In this document: positions 26,430-36,115 of the stretch, one piece after another
Layout: every line of letters begins with the position of its first letter
Numbering within the stretch: the stretch's first letter is position 1
DNA from: Lentisphaerota bacterium
GTDB lineage: Bacteria > Verrucomicrobiota > Kiritimatiellia > JAAZAB01
Assembly: GCA_016188985.1 (NCBI GenBank)
Contig: JACPGM010000081.1
Coordinates: forward strand, 1 to 64,000
Direction of reading: 5' to 3'
DNA: 64,000 nucleotides
The notes under the pieces: generated by a model
The model's input: only the letters and a program-made list of their open reading frames with translations
Told to the model about the DNA's origin: nothing
Database searches by the model: none
Position numbers and translations under genes: made by a program

Positions 26430-26900
26430 TTTTGTTATTCGGGTAGTGGTTGCGCGGAAATAAAATCCATTAGCGGCTTACGGAAAAATTAACAACAACA
26501 TGTTGTAAGTTCGCAACAATGCGAAAGCCGACGCATATAACCGCATTATCAAATGTAGCCGCGGCGGTGACGCCGTGGCTGCCAGGTAAATCCACGCCCT
26601 CATGGGCGCAGCTACATAGCAGAATATTCCAAAACATAAAGTCATCTGTGCGCCGCAGGCGCATCATACGAAAAATTTATTTAGCACCTTGCCGTAAAGA
26701 TACACGTTTTTGCGTGTATGTTTCCGCCATTCAGAACCGCGCTAACAAACAAGAACAGATATTTCCGCCCCGGCGGAACCACGGATAGATACTGATGAAC
26801 ACTGATAATCCCTGAATTTCCATCCGTGTCTATCCGTGTTCATCCGTGGTTACAAATCTTTGGGTTGCGGGCACAGCCCGCCTTAAGAACTTACTATATT
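26430..26900. repeat. repeat-filled intergenic region (families C and G)
   Basis: Family C copy 2 is at 26555-26615 (GTAGCCGCGGCGGTGACGCC ... GGGCGCAGCTAC). Family G is at 26777-26852, where AACCACGGATAGATACTGATG faces ATCCGTGTTCATCCGTGGTTA as inverted arms. GCGGGCACAGCCCGC follows, a palindrome seen inverted near 16293. As I recall, the ATCCGTGTTCATCCGTGG phrase is widespread in environmental genomes. No gene was seen. Confidence 0.65.
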
Positions 26901-27944
26901 ATGACCGCCGAATTGACCAATGCGCCCAAAGTGCCCGCCACCAAAATCTGGGATTACGCAGCGCATAACGCCTTCTTGGATCTGGCCTGGTATCACGGGC
27001 GCTGGTTTTGCGCGTTTCGTGAAGGGAGCACGCACCTCTCGGGCGACGGTCGGACCCGGGTGCTGGTGTCGGACGACGGTTTGCTTTGGAAATCCAGCGC
27101 GCTGCTGGAAGTCGGCCCGCGCTTCAAAGGGTTTGAGAACCAATGTGATGTATCGTTGAGCGAAACCCCGGATGGGAGATTGTTCCTGAAAGTGGTTACC
27201 TGGGACCCACGGTGGCCCAAGCCGCAGTCGGTTATGGCCCGCAACGCCGCCTGGTTTACACGGGATGGCGCCGTTTGGGACGGGCCGCGCGAAATTGGCG
27301 ATCCTAACTTCTCGCTATGGAAGATCAAGTGGCGCCAGGGCGTCGCCTACAGCGTTGCTCACGATTGTGCGGCGGAACTTAACGCGCGCGTCCCGGTCCG
27401 GCTATACACCAGCAATGATGGTCTGCACTGGCGTGTCCTTTTGGATCCACTATGTAATTACGGGCCGGCCATTCTTACCAACGAAAGCACCTTGGAATTC
27501 CTTGGGGACGGCGCCGCGGTCTGCCTGACCCGCTGTCACTATGTCGGCCAAGAACTGCCTGGCCGCAACGCCTGGGAATGCCCGGCCGTGCTCGGAACGG
27601 CGCGAGCGCCGTACACGGTCTGGCAATGGCGCAAAACCGATTGGGCCGTTGGTGGACCGAAACTGCTGGCGCTCGCCGATGGCACGTTATTGTTGGCCAG
27701 CCGCCGCTGGCTTAGCGCGGATTGGTCCGACCAGCGCCTGGACCTCTGCCGGGTTAATCTCCAATCAGCCCGGTTTGAACCGGTAGTCACATTCGTCTCC
27801 GGCGGTGATTCGTGCTACGCCGGCATGGTGGAACACGCCGGCAAGCTGGCCATAGCTTATTATTCCTCCCATGAGGGTAAAGCCGGCATTTATTTTACCC
27901 AATTAGCCTTGCCGCTGCTCAGCGCGCAACCGGCAAATAGGTAA
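26901..27944 (+). CDS. sialidase-like beta-propeller protein
   Basis: The ATG at 26901 (MTAELTNAPKVPATKIWDYAAHNAF) is preferred, because the track start lies in repeat G. The 347-residue product shows blade-type repeats: WYHGRWFCAFREGS, RTRVLVSDDGLLWKSSALLE, PVRLYTSNDGLHWRVLLDP and GMVEHAGKLAIAYYSSHEGKAGIYFTQ. SxDGLxW elements are the Asp-box-like motifs of sialidase and GH43-like propellers. No signal peptide is visible, so it may act in the cytoplasm on an imported sugar. It closes the accessory catabolic region. Confidence 0.75.
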   Translation: MTAELTNAPKVPATKIWDYAAHNAFLDLAWYHGRWFCAFREGSTHLSGDGRTRVLVSDDGLLWKSSALLEVGPRFKGFENQCDVSLSETPDGRLFLKVVTWDPRWPKPQSVMARNAAWFTRDGAVWDGPREIGDPNFSLWKIKWRQGVAYSVAHDCAAELNARVPVRLYTSNDGLHWRVLLDPLCNYGPAILTNESTLEFLGDGAAVCLTRCHYVGQELPGRNAWECPAVLGTARAPYTVWQWRKTDWAVGGPKLLALADGTLLLASRRWLSADWSDQRLDLCRVNLQSARFEPVVTFVSGGDSCYAGMVEHAGKLAIAYYSSHEGKAGIYFTQLALPLLSAQPANR

Positions 27945-28039
27945 AGCAAGTAAAGCAAGAAATCAGCCTTGATTAGAAATCAGTCCCTGCTTAAACTTCC
28001 GACTCATTTCTTCCCAAGCGCGGTTCAACCGACCTTGAA

Positions 28040-30664
28040 ATGGTCTTAGTTATGGCTGGCGCCCCGAAACAAAAACGTGGTTTCACCCTGCGCGCGCTGG
28101 TGGTCAGCCTGGTGGCCCTGCTGCTGATGGGCATCTGGATCGAGTATGTCGAGCGCTATTGCCAGTACGGAGGGCCGCTGGGCGAGAACTTTCCGCCCAA
28201 TGCCGCGGTGGGCGTGGTCCTGGCAGTCATGGGCATCAGCGCGCTGCTGGGGTTTCTGCGCAAAGGTCTGCGTTTAGCTCCCGCCGAGCTGGTCGTGGTT
28301 TACGCCGCGTTGGTGCTGGCCGCCCCTTTGATGACCCAAGGGATGTGGGGACGTCTATTCGGGCTCCTGGCCGGCATTCCGCACGAGGGCGACTTCAAGA
28401 GTTATGAAAGCCTGCCGAGTATGCTCTGGCCGCACGGAGCCAACCTGGTCCAAAATGGTCGTTTTACCCAGGGTCAGCAGGGATTTGAGCAAGAAGGCGG
28501 CGGCGAGGTCACCTGGACCAACGTTGATCGGCATGCCAAAGGCGTCTGGCACAGCCCGGTCCTTTCCAATGGCGCTGACACCAATGCGCGCGTAGCGCTG
28601 GTCTTCACTCTAAAACGCCAGGCGGCCGGCCAGGAAGTCCTGATACCCGGCGAGCGTTTTTTATTTTCCATGCTGGTCAAGGCGGAGGACTTGCAAAAAG
28701 GCTCGTTCTATTTTGTTGAGCTCGCGGCCGATGACAAACCCGCGCGCAGCATTTTCATGTCATCCAGCGCCACGCGGCCAACCTTTGCCAATCCCTGCGG
28801 GTTCCAGCGCGTCGGCGTAAGCCTGGTGGCGGTGCCGGTTGAGCTCCGCAGCAACTTGAATTTCCGCATCGGCTTGGAAGGCGAAGGGCGGCTGACCTTG
28901 CAGGATATCGAATTCAAAAACGTTGAAGCTGTTGAGGGTCTCTACAGCGGCCGCAAGATGGTCACGGAAAGCGGCTTGGCCTCGCTCGGCGCCCATGAGC
29001 GCGATTTCACGGTGGTCAAGCCCGACAATATGTTCAGTTGGCGGGGACTCAAGTTCCTGGTTACAGGCTACATTCCTCTGGCGCAATGGGTCGCGCCGGC
29101 CATAGCCTGGACGGCGCTGATCGGCGGCCTGTTTATCGGCTTCCTGGGCTTGAATCTCCTGCTGCGCAAGCAATGGTCGGAACATGAGCGTTTTTCGTTT
29201 CCGCAAACCATTCTGCCCCGCCACCTGCTGGCCGAGGAGCACTCTCACACCGGTGGTTGGTACTATCCCCTTTTTCGCAACCGGGCAATGTGGCTCGGCT
29301 TTGGCATCACCCTGCCCCTGGTGGTTTTGAAAGGACTCCACTTTTACAATCCGGCTATTCCCGCGCCGATGTTCGCTGCCGGTAATTTCAGCGCCTATTT
29401 TTCCAATCCGCTGATCAAGGCCTTCTTTCAGGACGTGTCCGTTGGCGGGACCATTGGCGCCGGTTTCTCGTTCTCGCTGCTGGCCATTGCCTTGCTGATT
29501 GATACTAACGTGTTGTTTTCGCTCTTGATTTCCTACTGGCTGTTCCAGTTATGGAACTTGTTTGGCAAGGCCTTCAATTTCACGCGTTTCCCCGGCTACC
29601 CTTGGCGCCATCAGCAGCACATGGGGGCCTTTATCGGGTACGCGCTACTGGCGGTTTTTGTTGCCCGGCGGCATTTGGCGCAAGTATTCCGCGCAATTTT
29701 CATTTTTGGCGATGGCAGGCGAATTCCCTTGGGCAATGAGCGTGGACAATACCGGTTAGCGCTCCTGATGGTCATTCTGGCCCTTGGCATCATCGCGATC
29801 TGGAGCATCTGGACCGGCATGGGCCTGACCGCCGGGCTGCTGTTTTTCGGCTACCTGCTGATCGTCGGCTTCGCCGCCAGCAAAATCCGCGCCGAGTGCG
29901 GCGCGCCCTTTTCCTATATGACGCCTTATTTCGCCATGCAATTCGTGGCGGCCGCCGGCGGATTCGCCGTGTTCGGCTCAACCGGCATGCTAGTGGCCAC
30001 GCTGGCCAGCGGGTTCATGGCCCCGGCCAGTTTCCTGCTCATGGCGCCCAGCCAAATCGAAATGATCGAACTGGGCCGGCAGATGAACGTGCGCACGCGC
30101 GACCTTGGCGCAGGACTTTTTATCGGGTTGCTGGGCGCGCTCTTCATCGGCGGGTTTGTCCTGCTCTGCTGGGGTTATGGGCTGGGCGTTGACCGGCTGG
30201 AAACTTCCTGGCCCTACACGCAGAACTGGTATTTCAATTCATTTCGCACGGGCGAGGCCAGCGCCGACCGCGCCTTTGAGATCGGCACCCTGGCCGCCAC
30301 GCCCGAGACGCGGCCGATGGATATCCTCCACAACCTGGATGCCAAAGGTCTGGGGATTGGCGCGCTCATAACCTGGGCGCTGGCCGCGCTGCGCAGTTTG
30401 TTCATGTGGTTTCCAGTACATCCGATCGGCTACGTGCTGGCCCCCAGCCACTTCATGGCCGGATTCTGGTTCTGCGCGTTCCTGGCCTGGCTGATTCGAC
30501 TGCTGATCCTGCGCCTGGGCGGCGCGCGCATGATCCGCGCGGGACTTGCGCCCTTCTGTCTCGGAATGTTCCTGGCCTGCATTTGTTCCATCATCTTATT
30601 CGATCTGGTGGGAATTGCTCTGCGGTTGCAAGGTATCACCAATATCTATTCGGGTTTGCCATGA
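28040..30664 (+). CDS. large polytopic membrane protein, DUF6785/DUF6784-like
   Basis: An 874-residue membrane protein. It begins with a transmembrane helix (LRALVVSLVALLLMGIWIEYVERYCQYGG), then further helices. A soluble insert follows at residues about 120-330 (WPHGANLVQNGRFTQGQQGFEQEGGG, a beta-sandwich-like segment with a predicted carbohydrate-binding look). At least ten hydrophobic helices then follow. The pattern of WxEHERFSFPQTILPRHLL and a CGAPFSYMTPYFAMQF segment resembles the DUF6785/DUF6784 proteins of PVC bacteria, which are distantly OPT-transporter-like (recollection, not a search). The stop overlaps the start of the giant gene (ATGA), so they are coupled. ATG 28052 is an alternative start. 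Confidence 0.7.
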   Translation: MVLVMAGAPKQKRGFTLRALVVSLVALLLMGIWIEYVERYCQYGGPLGENFPPNAAVGVVLAVMGISALLGFLRKGLRLAPAELVVVYAALVLAAPLMTQGMWGRLFGLLAGIPHEGDFKSYESLPSMLWPHGANLVQNGRFTQGQQGFEQEGGGEVTWTNVDRHAKGVWHSPVLSNGADTNARVALVFTLKRQAAGQEVLIPGERFLFSMLVKAEDLQKGSFYFVELAADDKPARSIFMSSSATRPTFANPCGFQRVGVSLVAVPVELRSNLNFRIGLEGEGRLTLQDIEFKNVEAVEGLYSGRKMVTESGLASLGAHERDFTVVKPDNMFSWRGLKFLVTGYIPLAQWVAPAIAWTALIGGLFIGFLGLNLLLRKQWSEHERFSFPQTILPRHLLAEEHSHTGGWYYPLFRNRAMWLGFGITLPLVVLKGLHFYNPAIPAPMFAAGNFSAYFSNPLIKAFFQDVSVGGTIGAGFSFSLLAIALLIDTNVLFSLLISYWLFQLWNLFGKAFNFTRFPGYPWRHQQHMGAFIGYALLAVFVARRHLAQVFRAIFIFGDGRRIPLGNERGQYRLALLMVILALGIIAIWSIWTGMGLTAGLLFFGYLLIVGFAASKIRAECGAPFSYMTPYFAMQFVAAAGGFAVFGSTGMLVATLASGFMAPASFLLMAPSQIEMIELGRQMNVRTRDLGAGLFIGLLGALFIGGFVLLCWGYGLGVDRLETSWPYTQNWYFNSFRTGEASADRAFEIGTLAATPETRPMDILHNLDAKGLGIGALITWALAALRSLFMWFPVHPIGYVLAPSHFMAGFWFCAFLAWLIRLLILRLGGARMIRAGLAPFCLGMFLACICSIILFDLVGIALRLQGITNIYSGLP

Positions 30665-33600
30665 GCTCCACGAACACAGCTTACTCCTTGGGCAACCAAA
30701 TCCTTGGCGCCGTGATTTTCGCGGCGCTCGGATTGATCGCGCTGGCCGGCTACGTCCTGTTTGCGCTCCCGCCGGAGAGAGAGCACCGGGAGACATTACC
30801 ACCGACCTACTCCGAACAACCGCTGCTTAATGCGCTCACCAGCAATGGCCTCAGCCAGCGCATGCAAGCTATTGAACGCGCCGGCCAATCGCCGGGTGGC
30901 CGCCAGATCGGTCGCTACAGTGGCAGCCCTGGGTTTTACCGCACCGAACAGTTGATTCGCGAGTCTTTCCGCCAGGCTGCCCTGGAGATTCAGACCCAGG
31001 AGTTGCCGGTGACCGTGCCTGTAACCGAGTATTGCGAAGTGCTCGACGAGCGCGGGCAACCGATACCAGGAGTCACCTTGTATCCTTTTGCCCCCTGCGG
31101 CCTGATTCCCACGGCGCTGCCCACTAATGGAATTAAAGGCGAGTTGGTATTGGTCGAGAACTCGAACTTGCGGTTCCTCGCCGGCCACCGGCCTGAGGAG
31201 AGCATCGTCCTGACTTACCTGGGGCATTGCGACTGGAAGTCACTGGCCGCTTTGGGCGCGAAAGCAGTCATTGTCATGGAAGACGAACTGAAACGGTCCC
31301 TGGCGGCCGACCCAGACAAGCCCATGGACTGGAAGACCATGGTATCCGGCGTCGAAGTGGTTTATCCCCGTTTCCTGGCGCGCGGGCCGTTGGAGGCTTG
31401 CGCGGGCAAGCAAGTAACGCTGCGCTGCAAAGTTACCTGGCAGGAAAAGCAAGTGCGCAACCTGCTGGGCGTGCTGAAGGGCAAGGGCACGGCAGCGGAA
31501 GCTCTGTTGATCAGCGCCTATTACGACAGCAATTCTTTGGTGCCCGAATTGGCGCCCGGCGCTGAGCAAGCCATTCCTTTGGCCGTCCTGCTGGAACTTG
31601 CGCAGGCCCTGGCGCCTTACCGGGGCCAGTTGCAGCGCGATGTGATTTTCATCGCCACCGCCGGCCAAGCTCAGTCGCTGGCCGGCATGTGCCGGCTGCT
31701 GGAGCCGATTGAAACCTTCACCGTGGGCACGGCCAACCGCAGGGCATTGGAGGACACGCTGGCCGAGGAAAACATTCTATTGGCGCACGCCCGGCGCGGC
31801 CTGGAACTTGTGAATGACGACGCGCGCTGGGCTGTCGGCCCGCGTAGTATGCGGGCGGAAGACAACCGTCATACTATAACGGCCTCCAGTTTCACGGAAC
31901 GCTGGCGGGGTGAAAACGCCGACTTCCGGGAATGGTTGGAAAAGCGCGTTATGGCCGTGCTCGGTGAAATCAACCTGGACTTCAAGGACCGGGTAATTGA
32001 GCGCCAGTTGGCTTACCTGCGCGCCGGCTCGCCGGTTTATCGCGAGGGGTTTGTGCCGGAAAAGGCGACCGATCAAGAGCGCAAGGCGCCGGAGAACCGG
32101 CATCCGCTCCTGGCGGAACTTCTGGCGGCCAAGGCGGACGACAACCATTCCGGCAACCTATTGATGCTGCCCTTTGACCAGTTGGTCGCGCAGCCGGAGT
32201 TCGCCGCCTGGGACGTAAGAAACCGTCTGCGAGTTCTCCTGGAACACCTGGCCGATTACCACCGGCGGCAAATCAAGGAGATTGAAGACTCGATCGCCAT
32301 CCGGGAATTATTTGCCCCCTACCGGCTCACGATGGCGGTGAATCCGGAACTCAATTCTGGCGGCGCGCGCGCTTACCAGGATTTGGCCGTGCTGACCGGC
32401 GTAGGTAATATCGGTTCGATAGCCGAGCCGCAGGTCGGCGAAATTGCCCAACTGCTCAAGAACATGGTTCCCGCCCGTGGTCGCCACAGCGCTTTTGACG
32501 TCATCCACTGGGGTGCCCGTGACGCCCAGGGCGCCACTGAGCGGCAAAACGTCAATTTCTTGAGCATGTTTCTCATGAACTCCGAGCTTTGGACCTTAGC
32601 GGGCAAGCTGGCCTTCACGCTGCAAAACTACCAGTTCAAGCCGGAAAAGATCTGCACGCCGGAGGATGCCTTCAGCGGCCTCAATTTGGATGTGGTCCGC
32701 GAGCAAGTGCCCGTTATTGCCCGAGCGCTCCTGGCCATGGCCGATGGCCGCGTGGCGTTCAAAGCAATTCCGCCGGACCGCAAAAAAAGGATTGTTACCT
32801 TGCATGGCAAGGTTTTCGGCACAGCCGGCGCGGGGACGACGGCACCCAACCACCCGATGGGGATCAACACCGTCGTGCGCGCCTATCTGCCGGGCGATAA
32901 GCTGGCCGAAACTATTGACAGCACCTGCCGGGGCGTCAGTATTTATCCCGTGCTGATAACCAACCCGAACGGCGAATATCGGAAACGGTTCAACTTCAAC
33001 CTGATTTCCTACGGCGGCTGGATCAGTTCCATTGCGCTTGACGCCGCGCGGTTTGACGAGCAGGGCCGCGTGCGTTTCTTCAAGAATGCCGCGCAGAACG
33101 TCCAGCAGATTTACCCGAACGAGCTCTTCAACGCCGCCATGCTGCAATCGGCCAACTGGGCGCCGGCCAAGCCGATCTTAGCCGGCCTTTTCCGCTGCGC
33201 CGGCGTCGAGTTATACGAGCAGAACAATCCCATGACCATGCAGGCTTTCAAGGGCATCGCGTTTCTCAACCAAAGGGGCCTGGCCAGCGCAGCCAATTGC
33301 CGGTTCACTAAGACCATAGCCTTCCTCGAGCCCGACTGGTCGTTTTATCTTGCCCTCTTAGACGGCGCCTCCGACAACAAGGAAATTCTTGAAAACCGCG
33401 CTTTTCTGCTGAACGTTAACCCCGCGGAACCGGTCACGCCCGGCGAGCCGGAAATCTACGGGGCCGGCTACCTGGCGGCGGATAACCCCAATATCACTTA
33501 TGTCCACCAGGCAACGGCGGACTCCATGCTGCGCACCAACGAAAAACGCCTCGAGTTGCAGAAACGCTATGGCATTGCCGACGAACTGATGCTCACCTTC

Positions 33601-35973
33601 CAGGCGCGCGGTAAGGAATTGCTGGACAAGGCCCGCCAGTGCCGCGCGGCCAAAGACCCGCTGGGCGCGGTCCTGGCCGCGGGCAAGAGCCTGGCCTACG
33701 CCATGAACAATCATCCCGTCATCCGCAAGAAGATTTCCCATGCCGTGATCGGCATTCTCTGGTACCTGGGCCTGCTGGTCCCATTTGTCTTTTTCTTTGA
33801 AAAGCTGGTTTTTGGCTTCAGCGATATCCGCAAGCAGTTGCTGGCCAATGGTATTATCTTCATGGCCGTCTTCCTGCTGCTGCGCTGGCTGCATCCGGCC
33901 TTCCAGATGGTGCGCTCTTCGCTGATGATTCTGCTGGGCTTCGTTATTCTCCTCCTGACCATGCTGGTCACGCTGATGGTCAGCGGCAAGTTCAAGCAGA
34001 ACATCAAGGAATTGCGCAGCAAGGAAGGCCGCATCGAAGGGGCCGACATTAACCGCGGGGGAGTTATCGGCACGGCCTTCATGCTGGGCCTGAACAACAT
34101 GCGCCGGCGCAAGGTGCGCACCGGCCTGACCGCGGTAACGCTGATCCTGCTGACCTTTGTGATCATCTGCTTCACCTCGATTGCCACCGACCTGGTGGAC
34201 GTGGAATATCCGGTTGGCAAATCAAACTGGAACGGCATCCTCTTCCGCAAGAACAATTACCTGCCGTTGGCGGCCTCCGAGCTGAGCGGTCTCCAGCAGA
34301 TCTACGGCCAGCAATATCCGCTCGCCGCCCATACCTGGCTGATCGCCAGCCTGCAAGTCGTTGGCGGCGGCAGCATGCAGAACGCCGAAATCATTGTTGA
34401 CCGCGAATACGTCCTGGGCGCCAACACGATCAAGAAGCGCGCGGTGGTTAACGCGGCCGTGGGGCTGGCCTGGAATGAACCGCAATTCTCCGGCCTGGAT
34501 CGCCTGTTACTGACTAAGCGCGGCTGGTTTCCCCGCGAACCGTCGCTGCGCAAGGAACTGGCGGCGGCGGTCAAGGCCGGCTACAAACATGAGCGCCTGG
34601 TTATCCTGCCGGACGCCGTGGCCCGCGCACTGGAAATCACGCCGGAGGCCGTGGATGGCGGCAAAGTCGAGGTAACCATAAGCGGCGACAAGTACACGGT
34701 GCACGGAATCATTGACACCCTGGCGCTGGACAAAGTTACCGGCCTGGACGGCCGCGGCATTATGCCCTACGACATCAATTCGATTCAGGCTTTGGGTTCC
34801 AGTTCAGCCGGCGTGCTAGTCCCGGAAGACGTCAAGCGCCTGAACTCCGCGCAGGTTATTCTGGTCAACACGCTCCCGCCGGGCAGACTGGGCCTGGACG
34901 AAAGCCGCATAGTTTCGTGCGGCATTCTTTTTCCCAGGGAGCCTTACCCCATTAACGCCGACGGCCCGCTGCAACCAGCGGTGAGTTACAAGGAGCAGCG
35001 CCAGTGGGTCGCCGAATTCCTGGAGCGCTCCGGCGCCTACGCCTATTACGCCATTGACTCTCTGGCCTACTACGGCGCCAGGCAGCGCGCGCGCACATTC
35101 GCGGGCTTGCTGGAAATGCTGATTCCGCTCATGATTGCGGCCCTGACGGTTTTCAGCACCATGCGCTCTTCGGTGTATGAGCGCCGCGACGAGATTTACG
35201 TGTATAACGCCGTTGGCATCGCGCCCAATCATGTGTTCTTCATGTTCATGGCCGAGGCTTGCGTCTACGCCATCGTGGGCGCCATGCTGGGTTATCTGCT
35301 CAGCCAAGCCACCGGCCGGGCGCTGCTGGCCCTCAACCTGACCGGCGGACTGAACATGAATTACAGCTCTATCGAAACCATTTATGCTTCGCTGACCATC
35401 ATGGGCGCCGTGCTGCTTTCCACCATCATCCCCGCGCGCGACGCCGCGCGGCTGGCCGCGCCGGCCGAGGAACGCGAATGGTCCGTGCCGGTGGCCGAGG
35501 GCGATGTCATGGCCTTCAACCTGCCGTTCACCTTCACCCCGCATGATCGCATTGCGGTAATCAGCTATTTTCACCGCTGGTTGGAGGCCAACGGCGAAGG
35601 CAGCGCCGGACCGTTCTTCTGCGCGGCGCCGCAGCCCAAGCTGCAGCAAGGCGCCACGAGCGAACACGGCGGCGGACTGCTGCCGGGCATTACGACCACG
35701 GTCTGGCTTAAACCCTTTGACCTCGGTGTCTCGCAACGCCTGGATATCCGGCTGCCGACCGACCCGCAGACCGGCGAATACATCGCCAATATCCGGCTCT
35801 TGCGCCTGAGCGGCACTTCAGCCGCCTGGAACCGCACGGTCAAGCCGTTTCTGGGAGTCCTGCGCAAGCAGTTTTTAAACTGGCGGGCGGCCACGCCGGC
35901 CGAACGCGCCGAGATGTTCACGGAGGCTAGAGGGTTGCTGGCGAAATGCGCGGTTGAGTCGGCCGCGGCTTAA
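30661..35973 (+). CDS. giant protein: periplasmic M28-like region plus FtsX/MacB permease domains
   Basis: The start MSSTNTAYSLGNQ at 30661 overlaps the upstream stop, which gives 1770 residues. The track extends upstream without support. After an N-terminal transmembrane helix comes a region of about 1000 residues that is probably periplasmic. Inside it, ALLISAYYDSNSLVPELAPGAEQAIPLAVLLELAQAL resembles an M28 aminopeptidase core without its clear zinc ligands. Three hydrophobic segments lie near 1025-1110. RRKVRTGLTAVTLILLTFVIICFTSIATDLVD near 1150 starts an FtsX/MacB-type domain. EMLIPLMIAALTVFSTMRSSVYERRDEIYVYNAVGI and IIPARDAARLAAP complete the permease module near 1480-1600. A soluble C-terminal domain ends the protein. 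It probably pairs with one of the downstream ATPases. Confidence 0.75.
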   Translation: MSSTNTAYSLGNQILGAVIFAALGLIALAGYVLFALPPEREHRETLPPTYSEQPLLNALTSNGLSQRMQAIERAGQSPGGRQIGRYSGSPGFYRTEQLIRESFRQAALEIQTQELPVTVPVTEYCEVLDERGQPIPGVTLYPFAPCGLIPTALPTNGIKGELVLVENSNLRFLAGHRPEESIVLTYLGHCDWKSLAALGAKAVIVMEDELKRSLAADPDKPMDWKTMVSGVEVVYPRFLARGPLEACAGKQVTLRCKVTWQEKQVRNLLGVLKGKGTAAEALLISAYYDSNSLVPELAPGAEQAIPLAVLLELAQALAPYRGQLQRDVIFIATAGQAQSLAGMCRLLEPIETFTVGTANRRALEDTLAEENILLAHARRGLELVNDDARWAVGPRSMRAEDNRHTITASSFTERWRGENADFREWLEKRVMAVLGEINLDFKDRVIERQLAYLRAGSPVYREGFVPEKATDQERKAPENRHPLLAELLAAKADDNHSGNLLMLPFDQLVAQPEFAAWDVRNRLRVLLEHLADYHRRQIKEIEDSIAIRELFAPYRLTMAVNPELNSGGARAYQDLAVLTGVGNIGSIAEPQVGEIAQLLKNMVPARGRHSAFDVIHWGARDAQGATERQNVNFLSMFLMNSELWTLAGKLAFTLQNYQFKPEKICTPEDAFSGLNLDVVREQVPVIARALLAMADGRVAFKAIPPDRKKRIVTLHGKVFGTAGAGTTAPNHPMGINTVVRAYLPGDKLAETIDSTCRGVSIYPVLITNPNGEYRKRFNFNLISYGGWISSIALDAARFDEQGRVRFFKNAAQNVQQIYPNELFNAAMLQSANWAPAKPILAGLFRCAGVELYEQNNPMTMQAFKGIAFLNQRGLASAANCRFTKTIAFLEPDWSFYLALLDGASDNKEILENRAFLLNVNPAEPVTPGEPEIYGAGYLAADNPNITYVHQATADSMLRTNEKRLELQKRYGIADELMLTFQARGKELLDKARQCRAAKDPLGAVLAAGKSLAYAMNNHPVIRKKISHAVIGILWYLGLLVPFVFFFEKLVFGFSDIRKQLLANGIIFMAVFLLLRWLHPAFQMVRSSLMILLGFVILLLTMLVTLMVSGKFKQNIKELRSKEGRIEGADINRGGVIGTAFMLGLNNMRRRKVRTGLTAVTLILLTFVIICFTSIATDLVDVEYPVGKSNWNGILFRKNNYLPLAASELSGLQQIYGQQYPLAAHTWLIASLQVVGGGSMQNAEIIVDREYVLGANTIKKRAVVNAAVGLAWNEPQFSGLDRLLLTKRGWFPREPSLRKELAAAVKAGYKHERLVILPDAVARALEITPEAVDGGKVEVTISGDKYTVHGIIDTLALDKVTGLDGRGIMPYDINSIQALGSSSAGVLVPEDVKRLNSAQVILVNTLPPGRLGLDESRIVSCGILFPREPYPINADGPLQPAVSYKEQRQWVAEFLERSGAYAYYAIDSLAYYGARQRARTFAGLLEMLIPLMIAALTVFSTMRSSVYERRDEIYVYNAVGIAPNHVFFMFMAEACVYAIVGAMLGYLLSQATGRALLALNLTGGLNMNYSSIETIYASLTIMGAVLLSTIIPARDAARLAAPAEEREWSVPVAEGDVMAFNLPFTFTPHDRIAVISYFHRWLEANGEGSAGPFFCAAPQPKLQQGATSEHGGGLLPGITTTVWLKPFDLGVSQRLDIRLPTDPQTGEYIANIRLLRLSGTSAAWNRTVKPFLGVLRKQFLNWRAATPAERAEMFTEARGLLAKCAVESAAA

Positions 35974-36115
35974 GCCGCGGAAGCGGCAACTGTTTCCTGT
36001 AGCTGCGGGCGTGAGCCCGTGGCCGCCGGAGGAATCCACGCCCTCACGGGCGCGGCTACCTAGGCGGAAAATTCCTATACATTCGAGTTAAGCAATCCGG
36101 GCGGAGAAGGCAGCA
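35974..36115. repeat. family C palindromic repeat, copy 3
   Basis: GTAGCTGCGGGCGTGAGCCCG ... CCCTCACGGGCGCGGCTAC (35999-36059) is a long imperfect palindrome. GCCGCGGCTTAAGCCGCGG lies just before it, overlapping the end of the giant gene. Confidence 0.75.
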
